Assembly (NCBI GenBank): GCA_902834555.1
Contig: CADFJN010000023.1
Coordinates: 1-38,027, forward strand
Source: Atopobiaceae bacterium
GTDB taxonomy: Bacteria; Actinomycetota; Coriobacteriia; Coriobacteriales; Atopobiaceae
DNA: 38,027 nucleotides
Direction of reading: 5' to 3'
Each line of letters begins with the position of its first letter. Position 1 is the stretch's first letter. Of this stretch, positions 15,501 through 22,431 are shown one piece after another. Below the pieces are notes generated by a model. It was not told the DNA's origin and made no database searches. It was given only the letters and a program-made list of their open reading frames with translations. The position numbers and the translations under genes were made by a program.

Positions 15501-15984
15501 AGCCCATGCCCACCAGCAGCGGCGCCACGTCCTCGAAGGGGACCTCGTCGCCAACGGAGAACGTGCTTGAGGCAAAGTACCCAGAGCCCGCCGGCGGCAC
15601 GCGACGCAAGAGCGCTTGGGCAGACGCCACCACGACGCACTTCTCGCCCGCGGCCAGCCGGGCAATCGCACGACAGCGCGTGCCAATCACGGCATCATCC
15701 GGGGCAGCCTCGACCCACGGATGGTCGCGGCGCATGGGGTAGCGCGCGACAACGTCCTGGCCAAGCCATGCGGCGAGCGCGCGAGCGGTGCGGTCCGCCG
15801 CCTCCTCACCCGAGACAACAACAAGGCACGGACGCGGGTCGCGAGCCCAGATGGCCGCAATCATCAGCGGGCGGGCACTCTGTCCCACGGCGAGGGATGC
15901 GTCGTTGCCGCAGCCCAGCTCATGGAGAAGCGGCACAAGCTCCGGGGCGGAGAGCAGCTGGCGAGAAACCCTGTTAATGAACAT
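12514..15984 (-). CDS. mfd: Transcription-repair coupling factor Mfd
   Basis: A 1156-residue DNA translocase, normal length for the family. Mfd pushes stalled RNA polymerase off lesions and recruits UvrA. The order is as expected: UvrB-like N-terminal region (to about 350), RNA polymerase-binding CarD-like domain starting near FKPGDYVVHATHGIALFSQI, helicase with Walker A GDVGFGKTEVALRAAFK, Walker B IIDEEQRFGV, motif III LSATPIPRTM, motif VI QLKGRVGRGRTQAYAYF, and a C-terminal TRCF domain (VEVPEVTINLSADFYLAEEY). AAGGAG lies eight bases before the ATG. Upstream and downstream neighbours are on the same strand, and the mfd - mazG order is the actinobacterial standard. Confidence 0.97.
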   Translation of the reverse strand: MFINRVSRQLLSAPELVPLLHELGCGNDASLAVGQSARPLMIAAIWARDPRPCLVVVSGEEAADRTARALAAWLGQDVVARYPMRRDHPWVEAAPDDAVIGTRCRAIARLAAGEKCVVVASAQALLRRVPPAGSGYFASSTFSVGDEVPFEDVAPLLVGMGYTDVGDAEDVAVPGTFHVHGDSVDVFPAQATSPVRIEFFGDEIDRVRRMVPSTGQTIGELDSVDVVPCREMAFTNETIARAEKALYNRAQNDAKVAADLEAIQARSAQPSLEKYLPALYGGSASPIEHISKDALVVLAEPRALFDDCQRAMDDILASASSAHVSTEGLYTSPREMDFGRQQRLSLSSILRVGGSVTAELKVRQPNVAGADTKLIGVVRQLVNDNVSVVFAAPDRGARESLELRLTDEHIPFAESLGSAAENAVPVTSADANGAITPLRRGSVTFTDAPVPAGIVVPSAHLGVLSISDLTPRTARNRRRAKRVDPTSVTFPFKPGDYVVHATHGIALFSQIVRQEVAGRMRDYFLLEYAGGDKLYVPLEQVDRITRYVGPDGSSPRLTRLNTADWSRATGKARRSAKKLAFDLVDLYTRRASVTGYAFSPDTPAQLDMESSFPYDLTPDQASAVADIKADMEARKPMDRLLCGDVGFGKTEVALRAAFKCCQDGKQVMALCPTTILAEQHFETFFARFSPFDLDVRVLSRFVTPAQQRQALEGFAAGTVNVLIGTHRLLSADVNPHDLGLVIIDEEQRFGVQHKEQLKNMREQVDVLTLSATPIPRTMQMAMSGVRDMSLIMTPPPGRLPVKVHVGEWDPDLVSAAIRNELERKGQVYYVSNRVTTIDDAVARVMEAAPEARVGVAHGKMSAREVEDVMLRFQEHEIDVLVATTIIESGIDNPRTNTLIIEDSQRLGLAQLYQLKGRVGRGRTQAYAYFMFPSTAPLTPEATDRLTAINEYQDLGSGMRIAMRDLEIRGAGSLMGAEQHGNLSSVGFDLFTQMLGEAVAEARGETAEVEVPEVTINLSADFYLAEEYMPEVDQRVLAYRRLAAATELSDVDALQRDLEESHGALPLAGRNLLDRARIRIRAQRLGCTSVSLTNGRLVYQGIDVPRKTALKLKERGALVYPKTHKLAYPFRAKQEEVMPAALGVLEEIGGGDETDDE

Positions 15985-16144
15985 GGAGGCGGCTCCTTGG
16001 GAGGCATCTCATGGCAGCCAGGCGTACGGTCTGCCAAAGAACATGCAAAGCGGCCCGCACGGCAGGCGCGCGGGCTCGCAAGTTGACTGTTTTTCTCAGC
16101 GATTGTAGCAGGTGACGAGACCAGGGTCGAAGCGTCCTCGCAAA

Positions 16145-16173
16145 TGAGACAAAGGGACTGTCCCTTTGTCTCA
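16145..16173. repeat. REP-like perfect hairpin
   Basis: Arms TGAGACAAAGGGA and TCCCTTTGTCTCA pair perfectly over 13 bp around a three-base loop. It begins nine bases after the EamA gene stop. Short perfect palindromes of this GGGAC/GTCCC type are, to my knowledge, dispersed in many gut anaerobe genomes. Here it could double as a terminator for the permease gene, though the U-tract is weak. Confidence 0.7.
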
Positions 16174-16181
16174 CGGCCAGT

Positions 16182-17126
16182 CTAGGCAGCGGTCTTCTCC
16201 CCGCGCCCAAAGAGGGTCTTCACGTCCGTTGCCGCCGTAATGGCGCCAAGGATGATGACAACGGCGCACACCACGCCACGGACGTCGGGCATCGTGCCCA
16301 GAAGCAGAAGCGAGAAGGGAATGGCCCAGGCAGAGTACGTAATGTTGAGCGCCATGGCGCGCGAGGCGCCAAGGGTGGCGATTGCCTTGTAGTAGAGCAG
16401 GTACGACACCGTGCCCGAGAGCGCCGCAAGCGCAATAGTTGGCATGGCGCTCGAGGTGAGAGCCTCGATGGCACTGGGCCAGCCACCGAGGAACGGCAGG
16501 ATGACCAGCGCGTACGTAAGGGCAGAGGTGGTCTGGCGTATCTGCATGGCGCACTCGTCGTCCACGCTCGCGTTGCGCAGGCCCCAGTCGATCACCACGG
16601 CCTCGGTGCCCCAGCCAAAAACGCACACCAGGGCGCCAACGATGCCCATGGCCCAGCTTCCGGGCACGCCGTCGACGGGCGTCCAGCCCAGCACGGCGAC
16701 CGCAACCAGGCATGCCGCAAGTCCCGCCCACTGGTAGGGCCGCATGCGCTCCTTCAAGACCACAGTCGCAAGCGCTGCGCCGTAGGCTGGGAAGAAGGCC
16801 GAGATGGCAGCCGTGTAGGCAGGGCCAATGTTGTTGATGGCAAGCACGTAGCCCGTCATGCCCACGGGACCGCCGATAAGGGCGGCGCCCACGATGACCA
16901 GGCCGCTCTTGCTGCGAAGCGTGCGCCAGGTCTCACCCAGCTTGCGACGAATGCCCATGTAGGCAAACGAGAAGATCGCAGAGCTCGCGTCGTGCAGGAA
17001 GGTGCTCGTGAAGGCGGCGAGCGCGATTGCCTGCGGCGTGGCGGCAAAGGCCGGGTTGGCCAGCGCGATGCCGAGAATTACCGTGTCAAGCGCCCAGGTG
17101 AGCGCAGCGCCAAAGCCATACGGCAT
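16182..17126 (-). CDS. EamA/DMT-family permease, probably LicB-like choline transporter
   Basis: A 314-residue membrane protein with about ten hydrophobic helices in two EamA-type halves, as in the drug/metabolite transporter superfamily. Marks include GPVGMTGYVLAINNIGPAYT, ISAFFPAYGAALATVVLKER in the first half and LSGTVSYLLYYKAIATLGAS with MALNITYSAWAIPFSLLLLG in the second. It lies 23 bases downstream of the fused LicC-LicA gene on the same strand. In Haemophilus and Streptococcus lic operons the permease LicB of this family imports choline for LicA. Context therefore points to choline uptake, though sequence alone supports only the superfamily. GAGGGG precedes the ATG. Confidence 0.82.
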   Translation of the reverse strand: MPYGFGAALTWALDTVILGIALANPAFAATPQAIALAAFTSTFLHDASSAIFSFAYMGIRRKLGETWRTLRSKSGLVIVGAALIGGPVGMTGYVLAINNIGPAYTAAISAFFPAYGAALATVVLKERMRPYQWAGLAACLVAVAVLGWTPVDGVPGSWAMGIVGALVCVFGWGTEAVVIDWGLRNASVDDECAMQIRQTTSALTYALVILPFLGGWPSAIEALTSSAMPTIALAALSGTVSYLLYYKAIATLGASRAMALNITYSAWAIPFSLLLLGTMPDVRGVVCAVVIILGAITAATDVKTLFGRGEKTAA

Positions 17127-17149
17127 GATTGTCCCCTCTCAACAGCCTG

Positions 17150-18919
17150 TTAGGCAGTTATGGTGTCGTTCTTCTCGTACCACGAGAGAACCTTGTCAAC
17201 ATATGTGACGGCGTAGCTCTTGTAGATGTCGAGCCACTCGCCCACGCCCGCCCCCTCGGCATCCTTCTCGAGCGCCCAGACGTACCAGCACCAACCGCCC
17301 AGCACCACGCGTGCCCAGAAGTGGCGCCGCTCGACCGGGGTGGCAGTGCGCCCAAAGTAGGCGTCGATGGCGGCGTTTGCCTGCTCCTCGTTGTACTGGG
17401 AGCAAATGATGAAGGTCGCGGTGTCGTTGCCCGGGTCGCCCATGCCGGCAAACTCCCAGTCGATCACGCTCATCGAGCCGTCCTCGCCAATGAGGAAGTT
17501 GAGCGGCAGATAGTCGTTGTGGCAGAAGCAGGCAGAGAAGCCCTCGTCGGCGACGCAGTACTCATTCAGGCGGGTGACCTTCTCGCGCAGCTGTTCATAG
17601 CCTGGGACGCCAATCTCACCATGGGACTTGAGCAGTCGCTCGTAGCCAAGGCCGTCCTCGTAGAAGTCGAACTTGGCATCGATCTTCGCGTCCGACTCGT
17701 GGAAGGTGCGGGCTAGCGCCATCGCACGCGAGACCTCATCGTGGTTGAGGGGGTCGACGTTTCTCGCGTTGGGCACAAAGCGCGAGATCTTCCAACCCTT
17801 CTCGGCGTCCTCGTAGATGAAGGTGCGGTCTATCCCCAGCTCGTGAGCAACGGTGTCTGCGTCCTTCTCGGCAGTGCGGTTGATGAACTTCTCGGTGCCA
17901 ATGCCAGGATAGCGATAGACGTACTCGTCTGTCCCCACGACAAAGTGGAAGGTGAGGTTGGTGAGCCCGTTCTTTATGGGATAGAAGTCGTGCAGCTGCG
18001 TGCGCTCGCACCCCAGGACGTCCACGATGTTGTCGATGGCAGGGCACTCGACAGTGGAGAGAAAACCGGGGTCAAACTCCACCAGCTCGTCCACCGAGTC
18101 AAACTCCAGGACCTGGTCTGCCGGATAGCGGCGCATGTCCATCGAGAGGCAGTCGGGGTTGCGTGCAAAGATGGTCTCCCAGAGCTCGTCGGCGTACTTC
18201 TCCTCGTAGAACGGGCTGCGCACGATGCTCGCGAGAATGCGCACGAAGGTGTTGGAGAAGGCGCGGTCAAAGTACACGTGGCCGAGCATGGCCCACGCAT
18301 CCTTGCCGCCAACCGTCACGGAAGTGATGCGGTCATTCTCGTCAACGCCCAGGCACCACTCATCCGTAGGGCCATCCATGTAGACTGCCGAGTAGTAGGC
18401 GCGATAGACGTACGTCTCGAAGGGGTTCTTGGCGAAGTAGTCATCCGACGAGCAGATGTAGGTGTTCCTCAGCTGGTCACGAACAAGCCAGAGCGTCCAG
18501 TTGTTATTCCGTTCAGCATAGAGGTCGTTGTTCACCAGGCGAACACCGTACTTATCAGCCAGATAGGCGAACTCGTCTGCGCGATAGCCAACAACAACAG
18601 TGATGTCTGTGATGCCCGCTTCGTGGAGCTGGCGAATCTGGCGCTCGATGAGGACCTCGCCGCGTAAGCTCGTGAGCCCCTTGGGTCGCCAATATGAGAT
18701 GGGCACAAAGCGAGACGAGAGGCCGGCGGCCATGATGACGGCGTTCTCCACCCGGTAGGGTTCCAGCGCCTTGCGGCCAAGCTCTGTGACGGCAGTGTCC
18801 GAGACGAGGCCCATGCTGCGAAGCTCATCGAGTTCCGGAGAGGCAGCCTGAGCGCAGGCGTCATCCGGGGATATGACAAGCGTACTGAGGATGTCGAACT
18901 CTTTGCGCGTGAGTGCCAT
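17150..18919 (-). CDS. Fused phosphocholine cytidylyltransferase (LicC) and choline kinase (LicA)
   Basis: A 589-residue bifunctional protein. Residues 1-55 (LTRKEFDILSTLVISPDD, then SPELDELRSMGLVSD) look like a winged helix that has lost its central helices. Residues about 58-290 are a LicC nucleotidyltransferase: VIMAAGLSSRFVPISYWRPK with its SRF and PK motifs, ITVVVGYRADEF, and the metal-binding ICSSDDYF. Residues about 300-589 are a choline/ethanolamine kinase: CHNDYLPLNFLI (catalytic Asp) and VIDWEFAGMGDPGND (Mg site). Together they would convert choline to phosphocholine and then CDP-choline for decoration of cell-surface polymers. The ATG at 18917-18919 has AAAGGAT upstream; a longer TTG start is less likely. 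The permease gene follows. A LicD phosphocholine transferase is not in the window. Confidence 0.9.
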   Translation of the reverse strand: MALTRKEFDILSTLVISPDDACAQAASPELDELRSMGLVSDTAVTELGRKALEPYRVENAVIMAAGLSSRFVPISYWRPKGLTSLRGEVLIERQIRQLHEAGITDITVVVGYRADEFAYLADKYGVRLVNNDLYAERNNNWTLWLVRDQLRNTYICSSDDYFAKNPFETYVYRAYYSAVYMDGPTDEWCLGVDENDRITSVTVGGKDAWAMLGHVYFDRAFSNTFVRILASIVRSPFYEEKYADELWETIFARNPDCLSMDMRRYPADQVLEFDSVDELVEFDPGFLSTVECPAIDNIVDVLGCERTQLHDFYPIKNGLTNLTFHFVVGTDEYVYRYPGIGTEKFINRTAEKDADTVAHELGIDRTFIYEDAEKGWKISRFVPNARNVDPLNHDEVSRAMALARTFHESDAKIDAKFDFYEDGLGYERLLKSHGEIGVPGYEQLREKVTRLNEYCVADEGFSACFCHNDYLPLNFLIGEDGSMSVIDWEFAGMGDPGNDTATFIICSQYNEEQANAAIDAYFGRTATPVERRHFWARVVLGGWCWYVWALEKDAEGAGVGEWLDIYKSYAVTYVDKVLSWYEKNDTITA

Positions 18920-19053
18920 GGCAGATCCTTTGGACAAAGATAAGGTTCATATAAATGATGCAGCCAATCATAACTGAACGCTTACACAGAGTTTTGGGAT
19001 TTTTTAACGTTGTTGAGAATTTACGTAAGCGGCATGGTTATCTGCGCCACCAC

Positions 19054-19153
19054 GCAAGGCCAGAGAATAGCTCCAATTCTTAAACGCGATTACCGCGACC
19101 TGCGCAAACGCAACGGCGCATTAAGAAAAGGAGCTATTCTCCGAAAGCCTTGC
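19054..19153. repeat. 100-base multi-branched inverted repeat after the GH13-GH77 gene
   Basis: Nested perfect arms pair across the element: GCAAGGC (19054-19060) with GCCTTGC (19147-19153), GAGAATAGCTCC (19063-19074) with GGAGCTATTCTC (19130-19141), and TTCTTAA (19077-19083) with TTAAGAA (19121-19127). The loop carries two further hairpins, CGCG/CGCG (19085-19097) and TGCGC/GCGCA (19101-19120), giving a three-way junction. It abuts the stop codon of the upstream gene. There is no U-tract. Confidence 0.8.
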
Positions 19154-22100
19154 TACTTCCCGGTAGCCCTCCCGGAATCATCTGCAAGCTCGCGAAGCCA
19201 GGCGGCCGCAGCCTCAACGTCTGCCGCATCCGCCTGCCACGTCCAGTTGCCCTCGGCCACGCCGGGCACGTTCATGCGCGCCTCGTTCCCAAGGAGAAGC
19301 ACGTCTTGGAGCGGCATGATCACCACGTCGTTCTCGACGCCAACGGTGCGGCGCTCGATGTCGCGTGCCACCTCGGCGGCCTTCTCGGCGTCACCGTCAG
19401 CAAAGCTACGGGAGCACCAGCCCACCAGGGTCTCGGTGTCGTGCGTGCCCGTGTAGACTACAGACCCCCTGTTGGGCGTGAACTCGTTGCGCACGTCCTG
19501 GTCGGCAAACTGCACGATGCTCATGCCGGGTACGCCCGTCTCGGCAATGAGCGCACGCACTGCTGGCGTAACGTTACCCAGGTCCTCGGCAATGAGCGGC
19601 AGTCCACCAAAGAGCTTGTTAGCCGCACGGAAGAGGTTGGCACCCGGACCAAAGGCGTACGCGCCCTCGGTCGCTGGCTTGCCGGCCTCGATCTCGTAGT
19701 ACGAGGAGAACCCAATAAAGTGGTCAAGGCGAACGTAGTCATAGAGCTTGAACGCGCGGTCGAGCCTGCGAAGCCACCAGTCGTATCCGTCAGAGCGCAG
19801 GACGTCCCAATCGTAGGTGGGGTTGCCCCAGAGTTGCCCCTCGGCGGAGAGCTGGTCGGCAGGGGCGCCGGCCTGCATGGCCGCATGGCCGTCCTCATCA
19901 AGGTCAAAGATGTCCGGCTCGCTCCACACGTCCGCGGAGTCCGCCGAAACGTACATGGGCATGTCGCCCACGATGCGCACGCCACGCTCGTTGGCGTAAG
20001 CGCGAAGCTCGTTCCACTCCTGCTGGAACTCAAACTGCAGCTTGCGCGCCGTCTCGATGCCCGGCGCCAGTTCGGGGTCATCCGCAAGGCGCGGCGAATA
20101 GCTGCGATACTGCTCTGGCCAAGCCTGCCAGGGTGCGCCGTCGAACTTGTCCTTCAGCGCACAGAACGTGGCATAGGGCGTGAGCCAGTAGTCGTTGTCG
20201 TCACAGAACTCAGCAAAGCGGCCGTCGCCAAAGAGCGTGTCGTCGGCGAGAACCTCTTCGGGATCTCGCTCGAGAAGGGCAACGTTGCCTGCATTGGCGG
20301 CCAAGCCGGCATAGGGCGAGCCAAACTCGTCCGTGGGGTTCACGGGAAGCACCTGCCAGTAGCGCTGGCCGCAACTGGCAAGCCAGTCCACGAAGCGCTT
20401 GGCCGGCGCCCCCAGCGTTCCCGGCTTGCCGTTGTTGGGCACCGAGGTCACGTGGCACAACACGCCCATGCCGCGCTCAAGCGGCTTCTGGAGCCTCTCG
20501 CGCCTGTGGAAGTGCAACACAGCCGTGCCTAGCGGCCACAGGAAGACCTCCGCCTGGCCCTGCGATACCTTGGGGTCGCGGCCGGAGACAACGTCTGAGA
20601 CCTCCATGCCGCTCTCGATGGGAATCCGCACAGTGTGCGAGTTGTTCAGACTGGCGTTGACCAGCACGCACACGCAGTCGCTCTTGGTTCGGCTCCTGCG
20701 CCAGAACCCAAACACGTCATCGCCCACCGCAAACGGGTTGAACCTGCCGTCCACCAGCACGTCGAGCGTTTTGCGCACGGCAATGGCGTTGCGGTAGATG
20801 TCAAAGCAGTCCTTGTCACCGCCGCTCCAGGGGTAGGCCGCACGGTTGTACGGGTCGCGGAAGCCCTCCATGCCGCGCTCGTCCCCGTAGTAGATGCAGG
20901 GAACCCCAGGCAGGGTCATCTGCAGCAGCGTAATAGCCCACAGGCGGCTCTTAGCCAGGTTGCGCTGGCCGGGATCCAGACGGTACGACGCGCGTTCGGC
21001 CTCGGAGAGCGTGTCGGGGTTGGGTGCGCCGCCGAGCGTCGTGAACAGCCGCTCACGGTCGTGGCTGCCCAGGAGGTTGAGCTCGCTGTAGAGCGCCTGG
21101 CCGGGGTAGTTCTCGCCCAGCTGCTCCAGGCGTCTTGTGAGCTCCTGCGCGCCAATCTCGTTGCGCATGAAGGCGAGAAGGCCCTCGCGCAGCGGGTAGT
21201 TCATGGTGCCGTCAAGCTCCGAGCCCTCGAAGTACTGGCGCAGCGAGCCGTAGGCGGTCTTGTTGCTAGCGTCCTCCCACACCTCGCCAATGAGAAGGCC
21301 GTCGGGCTTCTCGGCGAGAACCGCATGCTTGATGTCCGCGATGAAGCTGTCTGGAAGCTCGTCGGCCACGTCCAGGCGCCAGCCGCGTGCGCCATCGCGC
21401 AGCCACCGACGCACCACGCCCTCTCGGCCACAAATGAACTCGTGGTAGGAGGGGTCGTTCTCGTTGATGGCAGGGAGGTCGTCCACGCCCCACCAGCTGT
21501 CGTAGGTACCGTCGTCGTGGAAGGTGTACCACGAGCGATAGACCGAGTCGGTGCTCTGATAGGCACCCACGGAGTCCGGGTAGTTCCCGTACTTGTTGAA
21601 GTAGCGAGAATCGCAGCCGGTATGGTTGAAAACGCCGTCCAGGATCACCGAGATGCCCATCTCCTCGGCGTCCACGCACAGGCGACGGAAGCTCTCCTCG
21701 TCACCAAGCATGGGGTCGATGGCCATGTAGTCACCGGTGTCGTAGCGGTGGTTGCTTGCGGCCTCAAATATGGGGTTGAGGTAGATCACCGTCACGCCCA
21801 GATCCTTGAGGTAGCGCAGCTTCTCGCGAACGCCCTCGAGGGTTCCGCCGTAGAAGTCCCAACGCTTTATTCGGCCATTCTCGTCCTTGTCGTAGGCAGG
21901 GGGCGTGGGCCAGTCGTCGACCACGGTACGGCCTGGGCCGGCGATGTGCGGGCGCTCCATGGCGACGTCGGCCCTGCGGCGCCAGTCCTTCCCACGGGCG
22001 AAGCGATCAGGAAAGACCTGGTACACGATGCCGCTGCGATACCAGTTGGGCTGGATGGCACGCTGCTTGTACACGGTTATCTGGAACGATGGCGGGTCGC

Positions 22101-22428
22101 CATAGGCAAACGCGCCCTCGCCGGTAGTCCAGCCGGGCTGAGCGCCATAGCGCCACACGGCGCCATCGGACGCCTCGATGTCGAAGCTGTACCAGATGAT
22201 GCCGGTCCTGTCCGGCGTAAAGGTAACCGAGAAGTGAGTCACACCACCACGCTTCTCGCCATGCATCTCGAGCAGACGCTCGCCTACGCCATCTGTCCAG
22301 GTACGAAGCGTGCAGAACACCACCTCGTCATCCCAGACGTCGATGCCCACAGTAACGGCGCCGCCCAACCGGACGGCGCCAAAGGGATCTCTGTACTCCC
22401 TCTCGGAAGTTACGTGCCGCGCCTTCAA
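19153..22428 (-). CDS. GH13 alpha-amylase/neopullulanase-like enzyme fused to GH77 4-alpha-glucanotransferase
   Basis: One 1091-residue frame. After a beta-rich N-terminal domain (1-125), a GH13 barrel spans about 130-560: VILDGVFNHTG, RLDVADEL (nucleophile Asp353), GEVWED (acid/base Glu382) and LLGSHDRER (Asp457). From about 650 a MalQ-like GH77 domain follows: GMGVLCHVTSVPNN, WQVLPVNPTDEFGSPYAG, GDMPMYVSADSADVW, VRLDHFIGFSSYYE, LIAEDLG and YTGTHDTETL, with all three catalytic acids present. The first half should cut alpha-1,4 (perhaps alpha-1,6) links, and the second moves maltosyl chains between glucans. The start is TTG at 22426-22428, four bases past the glgA stop with AGGTAAGG before it; the next ATG would remove much of the N-terminal domain. 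It is the last gene of the glycogen operon. Confidence 0.92.
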   Translation of the reverse strand: MKARHVTSEREYRDPFGAVRLGGAVTVGIDVWDDEVVFCTLRTWTDGVGERLLEMHGEKRGGVTHFSVTFTPDRTGIIWYSFDIEASDGAVWRYGAQPGWTTGEGAFAYGDPPSFQITVYKQRAIQPNWYRSGIVYQVFPDRFARGKDWRRRADVAMERPHIAGPGRTVVDDWPTPPAYDKDENGRIKRWDFYGGTLEGVREKLRYLKDLGVTVIYLNPIFEAASNHRYDTGDYMAIDPMLGDEESFRRLCVDAEEMGISVILDGVFNHTGCDSRYFNKYGNYPDSVGAYQSTDSVYRSWYTFHDDGTYDSWWGVDDLPAINENDPSYHEFICGREGVVRRWLRDGARGWRLDVADELPDSFIADIKHAVLAEKPDGLLIGEVWEDASNKTAYGSLRQYFEGSELDGTMNYPLREGLLAFMRNEIGAQELTRRLEQLGENYPGQALYSELNLLGSHDRERLFTTLGGAPNPDTLSEAERASYRLDPGQRNLAKSRLWAITLLQMTLPGVPCIYYGDERGMEGFRDPYNRAAYPWSGGDKDCFDIYRNAIAVRKTLDVLVDGRFNPFAVGDDVFGFWRRSRTKSDCVCVLVNASLNNSHTVRIPIESGMEVSDVVSGRDPKVSQGQAEVFLWPLGTAVLHFHRRERLQKPLERGMGVLCHVTSVPNNGKPGTLGAPAKRFVDWLASCGQRYWQVLPVNPTDEFGSPYAGLAANAGNVALLERDPEEVLADDTLFGDGRFAEFCDDNDYWLTPYATFCALKDKFDGAPWQAWPEQYRSYSPRLADDPELAPGIETARKLQFEFQQEWNELRAYANERGVRIVGDMPMYVSADSADVWSEPDIFDLDEDGHAAMQAGAPADQLSAEGQLWGNPTYDWDVLRSDGYDWWLRRLDRAFKLYDYVRLDHFIGFSSYYEIEAGKPATEGAYAFGPGANLFRAANKLFGGLPLIAEDLGNVTPAVRALIAETGVPGMSIVQFADQDVRNEFTPNRGSVVYTGTHDTETLVGWCSRSFADGDAEKAAEVARDIERRTVGVENDVVIMPLQDVLLLGNEARMNVPGVAEGNWTWQADAADVEAAAAWLRELADDSGRATGK

Positions 22429-22431
22429 GCC

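Noticed and set aside
11806..15570. A 1254-codon plus-strand open frame opposite mfd and the MazG fusion
   Set aside because: It is a shadow frame caused by GC-rich third positions. It runs antisense across two certain genes, has no domain-like sequence and no ribosome site.
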